This document shows positions 11,055-21,658 of a stretch of 64,000 bases of DNA, in pieces. Position numbers and translations under genes: made by a program. This DNA comes from Epichloe hybrida. Its lineage: Eukaryota; Ascomycota; Sordariomycetes; Hypocreales; Clavicipitaceae. The number at the start of each line of letters is the position of its first letter. The stretch's first letter is position 1. The notes beneath the pieces are model-generated. The model had not been told where the DNA came from, ran no database searches, and was given only the letters and a program-made list of their open reading frames with translations. The stretch lies in NCBI GenBank assembly GCA_019022495.1, contig JAFEKR010000012.1, positions 1,364,001 through 1,428,000 on the forward strand, given 5' to 3'.

Positions 11055-12444
11055 GATCTTTGGCGTGGCTGAGAGCCAACGTTTCTGACGCGTGACTGCT
11101 CTGTACGTATGGAGTAGGCAAAGGGCAGTTAGTGATAAACTGAGGATAAATGCCGTGGCTGCGCAATCTAGTGTGACCGTTTCGCTGTTGACTGATGGAC
11201 GTGAACTGCAGATAAGTCTGGTTGATAGTCTTAGTATCTAAGTTTCGGATAACAGTCAACCGGACGATAAGGGTGGCGCATAACCTCGTACTTCGTGCCC
11301 GCGATCGCCGGGCTGGATCTCAGTGCCCAAATAGCGGCGAACTGCAGCTTTTGTGACCGGCTGTAGCACGCCTCAAGCTGGAACAAACCCGTTGACAGCC
11401 GCTATTTGAGGGGGTGGAATATATCGGGAGATTATCATTCGAGAATAGGCGAAAGAGGGAGTGAAGGGGCAAATTTAAGAATCCCCGGGGAAACGGGACG
11501 AAAACGTAAACCCGCGATTGAAACGGGTTAACCTGCTCCAAGCCCCCCCCCAAAAAAAAACCCCTGACACGGATGATGAATGCCTGGTGCACGAGCACCT
11601 GTTGAGTGATGCCTCTGCTACACGTTTAGGATAATAGGGCCCTCGGGCTATGTAACATGGATGATCCGTCGGACCGATAATATAGGTTTGGAGACCAACC
11701 GGACCACATACTCTTTGCTTGGCCCGCGATTCGCGCGCACGCACGGGTGATGTGCCTAATCCAATTGCGCCATAGCAAAAGAATACGCATTCTACTAGTC
11801 CATATGTAGGACATGCGCGATTGACACCTACATTGCTAGGTTCACACTTGTAATCAATGTAATTTGTAATGCAATTTTATAGAATGCTCTAATCCTAATA
11901 AAGGTCCTGATTAACGAAGGTCTTGTTGAACAAAGACCTTGATAAAAATCGCGATTATAGAAGGCTTAATATTTAGTACGCAGGGCTGACAAGTATTTCC
12001 TTTGGTAAAATTGTATAAAAGTACTTATTGCTACGTATTTCAAAATCCGTTGCTGCGTCTTTGCGTATGTATTCTGCCCAAACGCGCCACGCTAATTTAG
12101 ATCACACCTAAAAAAGTCATGCATGAAACCCCGTTAATAGTTGACCCCAGCTTGACCAACCCTTCCTGCCCACTCTGAGTTGTTGTCTTCGTCACGCAAT
12201 CACAACTTCAAAAGCTAGGCTACAACTGCTCGCATAAAATTATCGATTCAATCATACGAAATTCATTTAGTTTCGGCTAGGTCACCGCTGTCCTTACTAC
12301 GCAAGCTCTCTTTCGCTCTTTCTCCAAAGCTATAAGAAATAAGTGTGGGACGTCATTCAAGTTCTTCCCAAAACTATCCCAGCAGAACAGAGACCTCAGT
12401 TCAGTGTTGAGGGCTTGCTTCACCTCCAATTAACAAGCGAAAGC
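11055..12444. promoter_or_regulatory. Divergent region between velB and the PAR32-like gene
   Basis: About 1.4 kb between two start codons. It has several small open frames, a run of 9 C followed by 9 A near 11,546, and a tRNA-like but unfoldable patch near 11,700-11,785. Long leaders are common for regulatory genes such as velB, so part is probably 5' UTR. I can support no gene here. Confidence 0.4.
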
Positions 12445-12977
12445 ATGGTGCAAAATAATGAGTCGTGTCGGCCGACAATAACCTCGCAGCTATCATCTCA
12501 CGGTCGCGGCGGCGCTGGTAACATGGCTAATGCCTCTCAATCGCCAAAGCTCAACCCATCAGACCTCGAGACCCCGGTGCTGAAGAAACCTGTGGTCACT
12601 ACTGGCCGAGGTGGCACTGGGAACATGGCCAAGAATGATGATCCCCAGGAAACTCGCTTGCGGCAGGATGTTGAAGCGTAAGTACTAGCGTTGACCTCTG
12701 CGACAAGTCAACAGGACAATTCAGGACACAGGCTCACACAATTCGCTCTTTGCTTAGTATTCCAAGACGTTACAGCTCTGGCGCTCAACATACCGGCCGT
12801 GGCGGTGCAGGGAACGTTTTCCGAGAAAACGAGGAGTTGACTGAACTCGCTCATAAGTCCAGCAAAGAACAACCGGTTTTTGATGATACAACCGATGGCG
12901 GAAACGCTACTGCAAGCACAGATCCAGACGTGACAACCCAAAAACGCAAGAATTGGCTCTTTGGGAAAAGAGATTGA
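12445..12977 (+). CDS. Small GRGGxGN-repeat protein (PAR32-like, DUF3602 family)
   Basis: Exon 1 is 12445-12677, a GTAAGT donor follows, and exon 2 is 12758-12977 after TTAG; the product is 150 residues. The ATG at 12445 is used because the frame further upstream has only a GTG. The hallmark is three copies of a GRGGxGN motif at residues 20-26, 54-60 and 91-97, each preceded by Gly/His/Thr and spaced by Ser/Thr-rich disordered sequence. The C-terminus is basic and aromatic (NWLFGKRD). Yeast Par32 has the same repeats, is phosphorylated after rapamycin, and affects ammonium transport; a link to nitrogen or TOR signalling here is only inferred. Confidence 0.8.
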
Positions 12978-13478
12978 GTCTTAATCTTCACTGCGAGTTC
13001 GACCACTCGCCGTCTAGGAAGTTCCGTCAACGAGAGCAAACTGGACCCGTGCCAGCGCATACGGTCGGGTTGCAACCAGACTTTTGTTCACGCTCTCCGT
13101 TCCTTCAGGACCCCCCCCTATTATTTATGAGTTAAGTGTATGTCGGCCGTTTTTTTCTAGTACCAGACTCTCCTTTCAACTACTACGTCGGCGCAAACGG
13201 AACATAATATAATAAGGTGTCAAGGTGGTATTGAGACACCATGCACGTGTGTCGAGCAAACAACGACAAACACTCTTTTTATTTTGAAGACAAACGTCTA
13301 ATTATCAGGGTTGAATTAGTCCCCATGAAGAAATGTATTTGGCTACGAACAAGACGTCGGCCAATTGAGCGGTACCTCCAACAACTTTTATGTGTCAATG
13401 TATCTTTGATGCATGATCCATAAGGCTGGCTGTAGTTTTTGGAAGGTGCGTCGCGTAGGAATAGATAAGGCATTTAAT
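12978..13478. other. Intergenic region between convergent PAR32-like and HEM12 genes
   Basis: About 500 bp with normal composition. It must hold both 3' ends, as the two genes point toward each other. Two overlapping short frames (13,241-13,473) look like chance, with no recognisable motif. Confidence 0.4.
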
Positions 13479-14870
13479 TTAGTTCTTCGTTAACCGATGC
13501 ACTTCTGCGAAAAAATGCTTCAAGTTATTAGGGTCGACACCGGGTGTAATGCCTAGGAAGATAGAAATGGTTAGAACAATGGGTTTGAATGGTTGGTGAA
13601 AAAGTATCCTATTTGTAGAAAGAAGTCATACCATGTCCCAAATTTGCGATCCAACCCTTCTTGTTGACCCAAAAGCCCTTGACCATGTGTTGCACAGCCT
13701 GTGTTATGGCTTCTTTAGTCCCGTATAAAACACCAGGGTCGGCGTTGCCTTGGAAGACGACGCTTCGCGAACCACGTATCTTCACGGCAGCTTCGGGATC
13801 CTGAAGCCAATCCATGCCTACCACGTTATATCCCAAGTTGCAGACCGAGTCTAAGGCATACCACGCTCCTTTTGGGAAAACGGTCATAGGTACAGGATCT
13901 AATCCCATGCTCTTAAGTTTGGCTGGAAGTTTCTCAGCAATGTAGGAAAGATAAGGTTCAGAAAATTCTCGGAAAGAGGTTGGCCCTAGCTCTCCAGCCC
14001 AGGAATCAAACACCATAACCATCTATTCAATAAAATACAGAACTGTCAGTCGAGATTGTGGACAAAGAGGTTGGCTATAAATTGGCACAGAGACTGATCA
14101 TACCTGTGCTCCAGCTTGCACTTGAAGAGCCAAATGATCCACGCAAATGTCGGCGATCTTTGCCAGGAGAGCCTTGCTCTCGGTAGGATATCTGTAAACC
14201 CAAGTTTTGCTTTGAGCAAAAAGCTTCGTGCCACCTCCTTCGACCATGTAACAAAATAGTGTCCACGGAGCGCCGCAAAATCCAATCAATGGCACTCGGC
14301 CCGCAAGCTTTTTCCTCGTCAATGTAATAGCCTCGTAGACGTAGTTTAGTTCTTTTTGTACATTGACCTGTCGCTCACGCACTCGCTGGTATTGGCCGTC
14401 AGTGGGAGCTTTTAATGGATTCGGAAAGTGTGGTCCTTTTTTGTCCACCATTTCGACTTCCATCCCCATAGCCTGAGGAATGACAAGGATATCGGAGAAT
14501 ATGATCGCAGCGTCCAAAAGCCCAGCGAAACGCTCGACCGGCTGAAGCGTCAATGTAGACGCCACCTCGGGGTCTCGACAGCATTCGAAAAAGTCGCGAT
14601 TACCTTTCGCTACGTGGTACTCGGGTAAATAACGACCAGCTTTTCAGAGAAAATGTCAGTATCAAATACTGGCGGTGCTCATCGTTGTACCAGAGATGCG
14701 TTCGTCTTCTACGTACCCTGGCGCATAACCCACATCGGTGGGCGTTCTACAACTTGACCTGGAAATGAAATCAGAAAAAGTATAGCATCATAGAATACTC
14801 ATTGTCCCATCTCACCCCATGCTGCCCTGAGCAAGAGATCATTCTTCAATGGCTCGAATGAATGTTCCAT
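13479..14870 (-). CDS. HEM12: Uroporphyrinogen decarboxylase (haem biosynthesis)
   Basis: Five exons are read: 14870-14816, 14758-14717, 14639-14104, 14022-13632, 13552-13479; the joined product is 365 residues, the family's normal size. The start [19 protein letters not shown] and the conserved [10 protein letters not shown] signature (residues 31-40) span introns 1 and 2. The catalytic Asp lies in FSDIL (D82, human D86 equivalent). The second signature is [20 protein letters not shown], and the C-terminal [12 protein letters not shown] block spans intron 4. The enzyme decarboxylates four acetate side chains of uroporphyrinogen III to give coproporphyrinogen III in the cytosol. No key residue appears to be missing. 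Confidence 0.96.
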
Positions 14871-15188
14871 GGTGTCCGAAATGTCCAGGGAATGTTGTTG
14901 CCCAGTTTTAGAATCACACCCCGCTATCACATCTAGGCCGGATAGGAGCCGGGGGCAGCAGCTGTCCCCCCACTGCCCTACGGACGTAGAGAAAGTTCGA
15001 TTCGACTTGACTGCCCGGACCCATTCGGCCCGGACAGACTAGCCTTGATGCCTCTCATCCTCACGTCTCACAGTGCTAGATAATGCAAGCACTTTCCTCG
15101 ATTATCTTGCTTCCTAAACTCACGTGGGTACCATTCTAACAACATCAAACTGGCTACCGACAGAGATTCCAGATCTCAAGCATCCACG
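14871..15188. promoter_or_regulatory. Divergent promoter region, HEM12 / EMC6
   Basis: This 318-bp region lies between two start codons facing away from each other. It has several GGCCCGGACA-like short GC-rich words near 15,010-15,040 but no site I can name. Confidence 0.4.
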
Positions 15189-15627
15189 ATGGCATCCGAA
15201 CGAGAATACCAAATCCATCCTGTTGTCCCCGACTCGATCGTTCACAACAATAAGGCATGACGCGACCATTAATGGGTTACACGCTGCTCAGCTGTTGTAT
15301 GAAATGAAACTGACATGCTGTCCTTCAATTGCCTAGGTCTTGTCAAATCTACAAAACCTTACTGCGTCGTTATTTGGTGTTGCTGCCGGCATATTAGGTC
15401 TTGAGTCTTACAACGGTTTTCTCATGTACATCACATTCTCCGTCATCACTGCCTTGATGGTTTATAGCTTTCAGGTAGCTCCAGAGTCGTCAGCGGAAGG
15501 TCGGCCGCTTTTCAACACAGGGAGATATTTTGCTGGCGCTTTGGACCTCTGGACAAGCGGCATCATGAATGGCTTTTCAGGTTTCATCCTTACATGGACG
15601 CTTTTTTACGGATTAGTACGAGCTTGA
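15189..15627 (+). CDS. EMC6: ER membrane protein complex subunit 6
   Basis: Exon 1 is 15189-15254 (22 codons, MASEREYQIHPVVPDSIVHN..) and exon 2 is 15337-15627; the product is 118 residues. The main conserved block is NLQNLTASLFGVAAGILGLE, then ESYNGF, then LDLWTSG and the end TWTLFYGLVRA, giving about three membrane helices. The EMC is an insertase and chaperone for multipass proteins in the ER membrane. Exon 1 can be joined in frame only if the donor is GC (AAG|GCATGA) because reading on meets TGA at once; the acceptor is TAG at 15334-15336 with a CTGAC branch-like word near 15310. The gene is tail to tail with the GTPBP1-like gene. Confidence 0.88.
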
Positions 15628-15788
15628 AAGGGCTGCAGCAGCTCAGTATATATGAGCGGTCAATTTGAACACGCGTTTGGACTTCGAGTTGCCGAATGCT
15701 TTTGTACAGATATTTCACCCCGATCGAGAGAGCTGAATTTATGCAAACGACGTACATTGACGTGTAACTAACTTGTATATCTGTGCTA

Positions 15789-18428
15789 TCAGTCAACAAT
15801 TTCAACCACTTTCCCAACGAAGCCCTCGAGCCCGGATCGGTGTTGACTACCACCTTCTAAGATGAACACTTTGGATCCTATCTCGATCCATTCTCTACTA
15901 TGTAGCAGCTCGAGGGACACCTCACTGCACCATTTCCCTGCATTTTCTTTGGCATCCTCGACGCTTTCTATATCGCTACCGAGACTAAACATGTCATCAG
16001 CATCATCGCATTCGCCAGATATTGACGCATGTGTCAATTGATGACGAGAAACACGCAAAACCCGAGCAGCAGCTCTCACGCTCGCGACATAAACATTGAC
16101 AAAGGAGCCTATGGTAAGGGAGCATATAGTAGGTTCTTGAAATAAGGCCGTGAACCCACTGGCGGCTTGAAGAAAGAGTTTGGCGTCAAAGACATGATTT
16201 GGCGATATCGCTAGCACCATACCTCGTCGTACCCGGGGGCTGCTCGTGAAAGCAGAACTCTTGGCATTAGGCCTAGGCTCAAACGCCACCCCGACGGATC
16301 CGGCTTGTCCTGCCTCCAGATTTAGTACAGGTAATCTTAGATTGCGGATGCTGACAATCTGAGCCTTATGCCACTCTCCTGGAAAGGCGGAAGCCGAAAC
16401 GACATTCTTCATTGGTATTCGAGCTAGCTCAGAGGATGATGGGCGAGAGATAGACAGCCCATAACTTCCTGGTGATGGTCGGTCTTCCATAGTGACACGA
16501 AAATCCAATGAATCTTCATCCTCTGGTTGAAAAGGTCCTATCACAACCTTGTCCCCTACGGAGAGACTCCTGAAGCGGACGTGGCCGGAGACGACGACTC
16601 CCTGCTCGGCGGGAACTTCGAAGCCAGTTGCTAGCGCGCAATACGAACTCGGTAAGCTGAACGTGTCATCGATGTGGAAGAGGCAGCTTGGTTGTTCAGG
16701 ATTTAACGCCATGCCTATGTAGTCTCGGGATGTAGGCGCCGGGGGAAGTGGGAGCTTGGAAAGAAGGGCGTGTACTAGCCCCATGCCAGTTCCTTTGACG
16801 GCGCTTGTGAGAACAATCGGGACATGTGTTGTAAAGGTATGACTTTCTGATATGCTTTGTACAAGGCTTTCGACTTTGCTCAGATCTGTCGCGGGTATTC
16901 TGCGCAAGTCATCATGCTGCACTTGGTCTGGTTGCAAGATCTTTGGAACTCGGCCGGCGGCTTTAATAGTATCTAAAAGGTTAACCATCGTCTTTTGCAA
17001 ACTCTGCTTTGAAGCAAGGTCTAGTTTGGTGATGACTATCGCCATTGGAACGTCCAGTTTTAAAACCAAGTTTAGATGAGCATGGACAAGGTTAGTTTCG
17101 GCAGTAGAAGTAGACAAAAAGTCTCTGGCTGACGAAGTGACTTTTACGCTGGTGAGGTCATCTTCTGAGGCATCTCCCGCAATGCACAAAACACTCCAAT
17201 GAGGAGCCCAGTTCATGAGGCCGCGCAAGACCGTGCGTCGAAAACGAGGGTGCCCTCCAGAATCGGAAAGAAATACTAGCCTGCCATTCTCTGCGCAATC
17301 GTGAATGTCGACCCACGATTCTATGTTTGCTTGAGAAAAGTTCAAAATTAAGTCGTCCTTATAGCCGACCAGTTCTTGGGCTATTGAACTGGTCACGCCG
17401 GATATCATTTCATGGCGATGTTTGAGCAAGCTTAAGCGACTTTTTCCTCGACCGTTGTCCAGGGTTCCGGTGGACAGCGTTCCCAACAAGCTTGACTTGC
17501 CTGATGTGGTGGGACCTGTTAAAGTTATCCTGAGTTGAGGCGTCGGCGAGCTTCCTCTGCTTGGTAATGAAATCGGCTCAGGGAGGGTCGTTTCAGTCTC
17601 CGCCGTCTCAAGTGGACTGGACCCAGCTCGATCGCATCCCGTGCATTTGTTTCTTCGTATTCCAAGATCGGGCATTACAAGCGCTTCTGCTACCCATAAA
17701 GTCCCATGTCTAATAGCAGCGCCAGCTTCTTGAGCCTCCCCGTCTGCCAATTCTGTCATCTCCTCCCATTCACATTTCCCAACAATTATCATCCGAACCA
17801 CTTCCACAGTACAGCCAAGGCTAGCTGCCATCACACGCAAAGTAGTGAGACTTTCACCCATCTCATCTTTTGTCAAGCCGACTAATGTTCCATCATCAGA
17901 CACTCCTATCTCATACAGAGCTCCTCGGGACTCTTCAATTCCTGGCACAAGTGGCTCCAATTTGATTGATGACTTGAGGTCCAGGTTGTCTTCCGGCAGC
18001 TTTGGGACAATCAGTTCTTTTGAGCTTGTCGAGTGATACGGGGAAGATTGCTGCAGGCGCCATAGAAGTTGCGTGGTGAGGTGTTTTAATCTCTCACGAC
18101 GAGGTTGGTTCGATGATGCAGGAGTGCTCAGCGCAGGGGGGGTTGCATCATGCAAATCTCGTGCACGAGCCGACTGTGACGAGTCGTTCGACACGTCGAT
18201 CGTGCTCATAGACATATACGACCTCCTTGGTCTCAAAAGGAGGTGAAGTTTGTACTCTGTTGGCCCTTCCTGAGGCTCTGCCCGTAGTTTCTTCACGCCA
18301 TACTCTGAAAGCAATCCAGGATTGGTAGAGTCGTGTGGCGATCTTCTCGGTGTATTTGCATTCTCCGATGTAAGCCAGGGAGAGAAGACCCTTGGAGGAT
18401 CTGGGTCGTAGGTGAATATTGAGGCCAT
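15789..18428 (-). CDS. GTPBP1/GTPBP2-like translational GTPase
   Basis: A single frame of 879 residues from the ATG at 18428. Residues 1-~290 are a long N-terminal region, largely Ser/Pro-rich, with a CxxC in KCTGC near 262-266. The G domain has the P-loop GPTTSGKSS at 305-313, then a TLDNGRGKSR block and a KHRHEMISGVTSS block typical of GTPBP1. The G3 motif is DSGGH at 389-393, where GTPBP1 proteins usually have D-x-A-G-H, and G4 is TKLD at 467-470. EF-Tu-like beta-barrel domains follow. GTPBP1/2 are EF-Tu relatives linked to ribosome rescue and mRNA turnover in animals; the role in fungi is not established. No intron is needed. Confidence 0.85.
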   Translation of the reverse strand: MASIFTYDPDPPRVFSPWLTSENANTPRRSPHDSTNPGLLSEYGVKKLRAEPQEGPTEYKLHLLLRPRRSYMSMSTIDVSNDSSQSARARDLHDATPPALSTPASSNQPRRERLKHLTTQLLWRLQQSSPYHSTSSKELIVPKLPEDNLDLKSSIKLEPLVPGIEESRGALYEIGVSDDGTLVGLTKDEMGESLTTLRVMAASLGCTVEVVRMIIVGKCEWEEMTELADGEAQEAGAAIRHGTLWVAEALVMPDLGIRRNKCTGCDRAGSSPLETAETETTLPEPISLPSRGSSPTPQLRITLTGPTTSGKSSLLGTLSTGTLDNGRGKSRLSLLKHRHEMISGVTSSIAQELVGYKDDLILNFSQANIESWVDIHDCAENGRLVFLSDSGGHPRFRRTVLRGLMNWAPHWSVLCIAGDASEDDLTSVKVTSSARDFLSTSTAETNLVHAHLNLVLKLDVPMAIVITKLDLASKQSLQKTMVNLLDTIKAAGRVPKILQPDQVQHDDLRRIPATDLSKVESLVQSISESHTFTTHVPIVLTSAVKGTGMGLVHALLSKLPLPPAPTSRDYIGMALNPEQPSCLFHIDDTFSLPSSYCALATGFEVPAEQGVVVSGHVRFRSLSVGDKVVIGPFQPEDEDSLDFRVTMEDRPSPGSYGLSISRPSSSELARIPMKNVVSASAFPGEWHKAQIVSIRNLRLPVLNLEAGQAGSVGVAFEPRPNAKSSAFTSSPRVRRGMVLAISPNHVFDAKLFLQAASGFTALFQEPTICSLTIGSFVNVYVASVRAAARVLRVSRHQLTHASISGECDDADDMFSLGSDIESVEDAKENAGKWCSEVSLELLHSREWIEIGSKVFILEGGSQHRSGLEGFVGKVVEIVD

Positions 18429-19985
18429 CTGGGAGATACCAGCGATTCAGGGAATGTCTGGTAGTTAAGTTAACGAGTCATATCGTGTTGTTGTGCTGTC
18501 GAAATATGATTTCTCCACTTTTCATCACGTTGTACAAAAGCTTTGCAATTATGTCAAATATGGAATCTAGTTTTCTCCACAAGTATCAGACTGGGTGGCG
18601 GGCTTCAGAGTCCAAGAAGTATGAAGTGAAGAGAAGAGTCATCGCCGATTCAACACCAGCGAGTATTAACGTGGGGCTGGTTCGGCTAGGTACGCATATG
18701 CGGATTACGTGGGGTGCAATAAAATCTTCTTGAGCGTGTCAAAGAAAGTTGTCTAGATATACATACAGACCCTGGTTAATGTGACTCCACAAGCTTCAAC
18801 ACGCTCAAGGAGTTAGGGACGACTGCTATTTTACCCCGTAAGACGCACTTAAATACCACTTGGCGCGCGTAGGTACCTACGGCGAGAGACATGGACTAAC
18901 TACTGATAGGTTCATAATGGTATGCTAGAAAGGGCGAAGCTATTCTTTAGTGATTTATGTCAGAGAACTTATTGAAATTTTGTAATATCTTTGTGCTCAT
19001 TGGTTAGGGCCAATGCAATGCATCTCATATATAGGGAAAATAAGGCTAAGTAAGTTTCTATAAAGAGCGTACTAGAGGCAGGTAGTTATTACACACGGGG
19101 TAAAACGCGCACAGGCATAAGGGAACATTACAAGGCTAGATTCAACATTCTAGCATTGGAATTCAACTTAGATTATAAGTAGCTAGTTGTGATTATCTAG
19201 GCTTTGCCTAGGCGTAGCAATATAGGCGTCAATTGTACAAGTAAATGATGTACAATGCGTGCTCTTTTGCAGCTATGACGCATTCGGATCGGGCACATCA
19301 CCCGTATTATGATGCCGCAGGCAACCGCGATTAACCCTTGGCGCTAGATGGTAAATAAGAGAGAGGTAAGGCTAGCCTTAAGTAAGCTTATTATAACAGA
19401 GGCTTCAAAAATGTGAATCCCAAGAATAAGATAGTTCTGAAGGGGAAAAAACTCCCAAAAAAGACACGATGCTAGCCTATGTACACATGCACGTAGCTTA
19501 GACGTCAGCGCACGTCAAAGGTTGATAACCTCAATAGCAGCGATCTTGTGTGGGGCGTTGTGCGTTGTAAGGCGCGATTCACGCAATGATGTGGCCTATA
19601 GGGCATATGGTGCGCGGCGACAGTACACCCACTGTAGGTCTTGAGTAATTGTAAGTTGCAATGTTAGCAGCGGCTAGCATTGACATATCTTTTGGTCTAT
19701 TGGGGGATTCCAGCACACCTTCTGGGCTACATAAATTGCAAAGTTTGAAAGTTTGCACCGGCTCGTGGATCACACCCTAAAAGCCCCCCCAACTTTGACA
19801 TGGCATTTTTGTGGACGGCCATTGTTAAATGCTGTCTGGTCCGCGTTCGGAGCTTTCTCCAGTACAAAAAAAATAACCCCTCCACGACTGGGTTATTCCA
19901 CCCCAATTACGCCGCGTACATACGACGATAAGTCGGCGAGACAACACGAGATTACTAGGCCAAGAACTCAAAATCACCGCTCGAA
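18429..19985. other. Long intergenic region between the GTPBP1-like gene and HIS1, with repeat scars
   Basis: About 1.55 kb, the shared upstream region of two divergent genes. I see no gene. It holds small inverted repeats (CTTGAGCGTGT at 18,729-18,739 against ACACGCTCAAG at 18,799-18,809; TTTTACCCCGT at 18,829-18,839 against ACGGGGTAAAA at 19,095-19,105) and the second copy of the 46-bp repeat. Its composition drifts toward TA-rich around 18,900-19,400, so old transposon debris is likely. Confidence 0.5.
19650..19695 (+). repeat. 46-bp dispersed repeat, copy 2
   Basis: It begins TGTAAGTTGCAATGTTAGCA and ends ATCTTTTGG, matching 6116-6161 at 41 of 46 positions. It lies about 290 bp upstream of the HIS1 start codon. 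Confidence 0.6.
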
Positions 19986-21257
19986 ATGGATCTTGTTAAT
20001 CAGTAAGTGGCGAGATTTCATCAAGACACTAGCCTCGGATTTAGCATCACGTACCCGAGACGGAGGCTTTAGCGATGACAACGCGAACAATTTTACCACT
20101 TGCTGACCGGGATACCGCCTTGAAACCAGTCTTGAAGGTCGGTTGTTGTTCGCCGTACCCAAGAGTAAGTGGAGTTAAGCACAGCCTCTTATTCCATTCC
20201 CCCAGCTCACGATTTGTTAACATCTGGCTGACGTTGTCCAGAGGGGCGCCTAAACCAAGCCGCACTCAACCTGCTAGAAGGCGCCGACATTCAATTTCGC
20301 CGAGAACACCGGCTTGACATTGCACTTGTCAAAAATCTACCCATTGCGCTCATATTTCTCCCGGCAGCAGACATTCCGACTTTTGTAGGTCAAGGGCGCG
20401 TGGATTTGGGTATTACAGGATGGGACCAAGTCAAGGAACACGATGCATCCGTTCACGGCATATGTGTCGATGGAAATGAGGTAACCTCCGGATGCGATAT
20501 GGTCATGGATCTAGGGTTTGGCGCATGCAAGCTTCAGGTTCAAGTCCCAGAAAAGGGCAATTACGTTAACGGCCAGGACCTGGTTGGAAAGACAATAGGC
20601 ACAAGCTTCGTCCACTTGGCAGCTGAATACTTCGCACGACTCGAAGCGGCATCCGATAACAACAAAAATCTCAAACATTCGAAAGGTCAACTACGGACGA
20701 AGATCGTGGAACTTAGTGGTAGCGTCGAGGCGGCTTGCGCCCTCGGAGTTGCTGATGGCATTGTTGATCTTGTTGGTACGTCGGTTCCAGTGGGCAACAC
20801 TACGTCTCGCGAAAACAAAACAAAAAATCAAGGGAATCAATATGTTAAATGGCGCTTGTATCACATGGCTAACATTATCATTGCAGAGTCTGGAGAGACT
20901 ATGCGCGCTGCCGGCCTCAAAGCCATTGACACGGTCGTACAGTCTACCGCTGTGCTCGTCAAGTCTAGATCCCCATCCAATGCGGAATTGGTCGAGCTGA
21001 TTGCATCGAGAATTCGTGGAGTCATCACAGCTCAACAATATGTCTTGTGCCAGTACAATATTGAAAGATCGCGACTTTCAGAAGCTAGCAGATTAACTCC
21101 TGGTAAACGTGCACCGACCATCACAACCTTGGACGAAGATGGATGGGTTGCTGTCAGCTCGATGGTAGAGAAAAAGAAACTGGCTCTTGTGATGGATGAC
21201 TTGAGCAGAGTTGGTGCTTCTGATATTATTGTACTGGACATTCACAACACTCGATGA
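19986..21257 (+). CDS. HIS1: ATP phosphoribosyltransferase (first step of histidine biosynthesis)
   Basis: Four exons are read: 19986-20002 (17 nt), 20130-20164 (35 nt), 20242-20775 and 20887-21257; the product is 318 residues. The two tiny exons join to MDLVNHLEGRLLFAVPKKGR, the expected N-terminus, with donors GTAAGT at 20003 and 20165. Other family blocks are LDIALVKNLPIALIFLPAAD, GRVDLGITGWDQV and, across intron 3, GIVDLVESGETMRAAGL, whose Glu comes from the splice junction. The C-terminal regulatory (ACT-like) domain covers roughly the last 80 residues and mediates histidine feedback in this long-form family. The enzyme joins ATP and PRPP to phosphoribosyl-ATP. I see no clear Gcn4/CPC1 TGACTC site just upstream. 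Confidence 0.95.
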
Positions 21258-21658
21258 AGTGATATCAGGCCCTGAAACATCTTTTTAATCTGACCTACCG
21301 CAGTGTAGATTTCGCACCCTATGATTTGCACTGAGGCTAGTAGTGTCAGCTGTTAATTGTTGCTCTGGTCTCGAGTTTATTTTGAGTACCCGACAGCCCG
21401 CTTCTCATGCTCAAGGTCGTATCCATGAATTGTTAACAAGCTTTTGTGAACAAGTTCACTTGGCATGCAAACGACACCGAGGGCAATTGTAGCATAACAT
21501 GGATTTTGTTTTCAATGCCCGTTGTTACGATGGAGCAATAAACTTCAAATTCTGGTGGATCCAATTCGAGCTTTCGATCAGCACTGCTATATATAATACA
21601 TCACTCATATTCATGGCCACAGAACCCGTGTCTTAAATGCAAGCTTTGAGGAACGACT

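Noticed and set aside
11700..11785. tRNA-like patch on the minus strand (acceptor-like TTTTGCT/AGCAAAG, D-arm-like GGCGCAATTGGATTAG, GAATC)
   Set aside because: The D stem and T stem do not pair properly and the anticodon cannot be placed consistently. At best it is a tRNA pseudogene or fragment.
12343..12444. Upstream extension of the PAR32-like frame
   Set aside because: It would need a GTG start; the ATG at 12445 gives the expected protein start.
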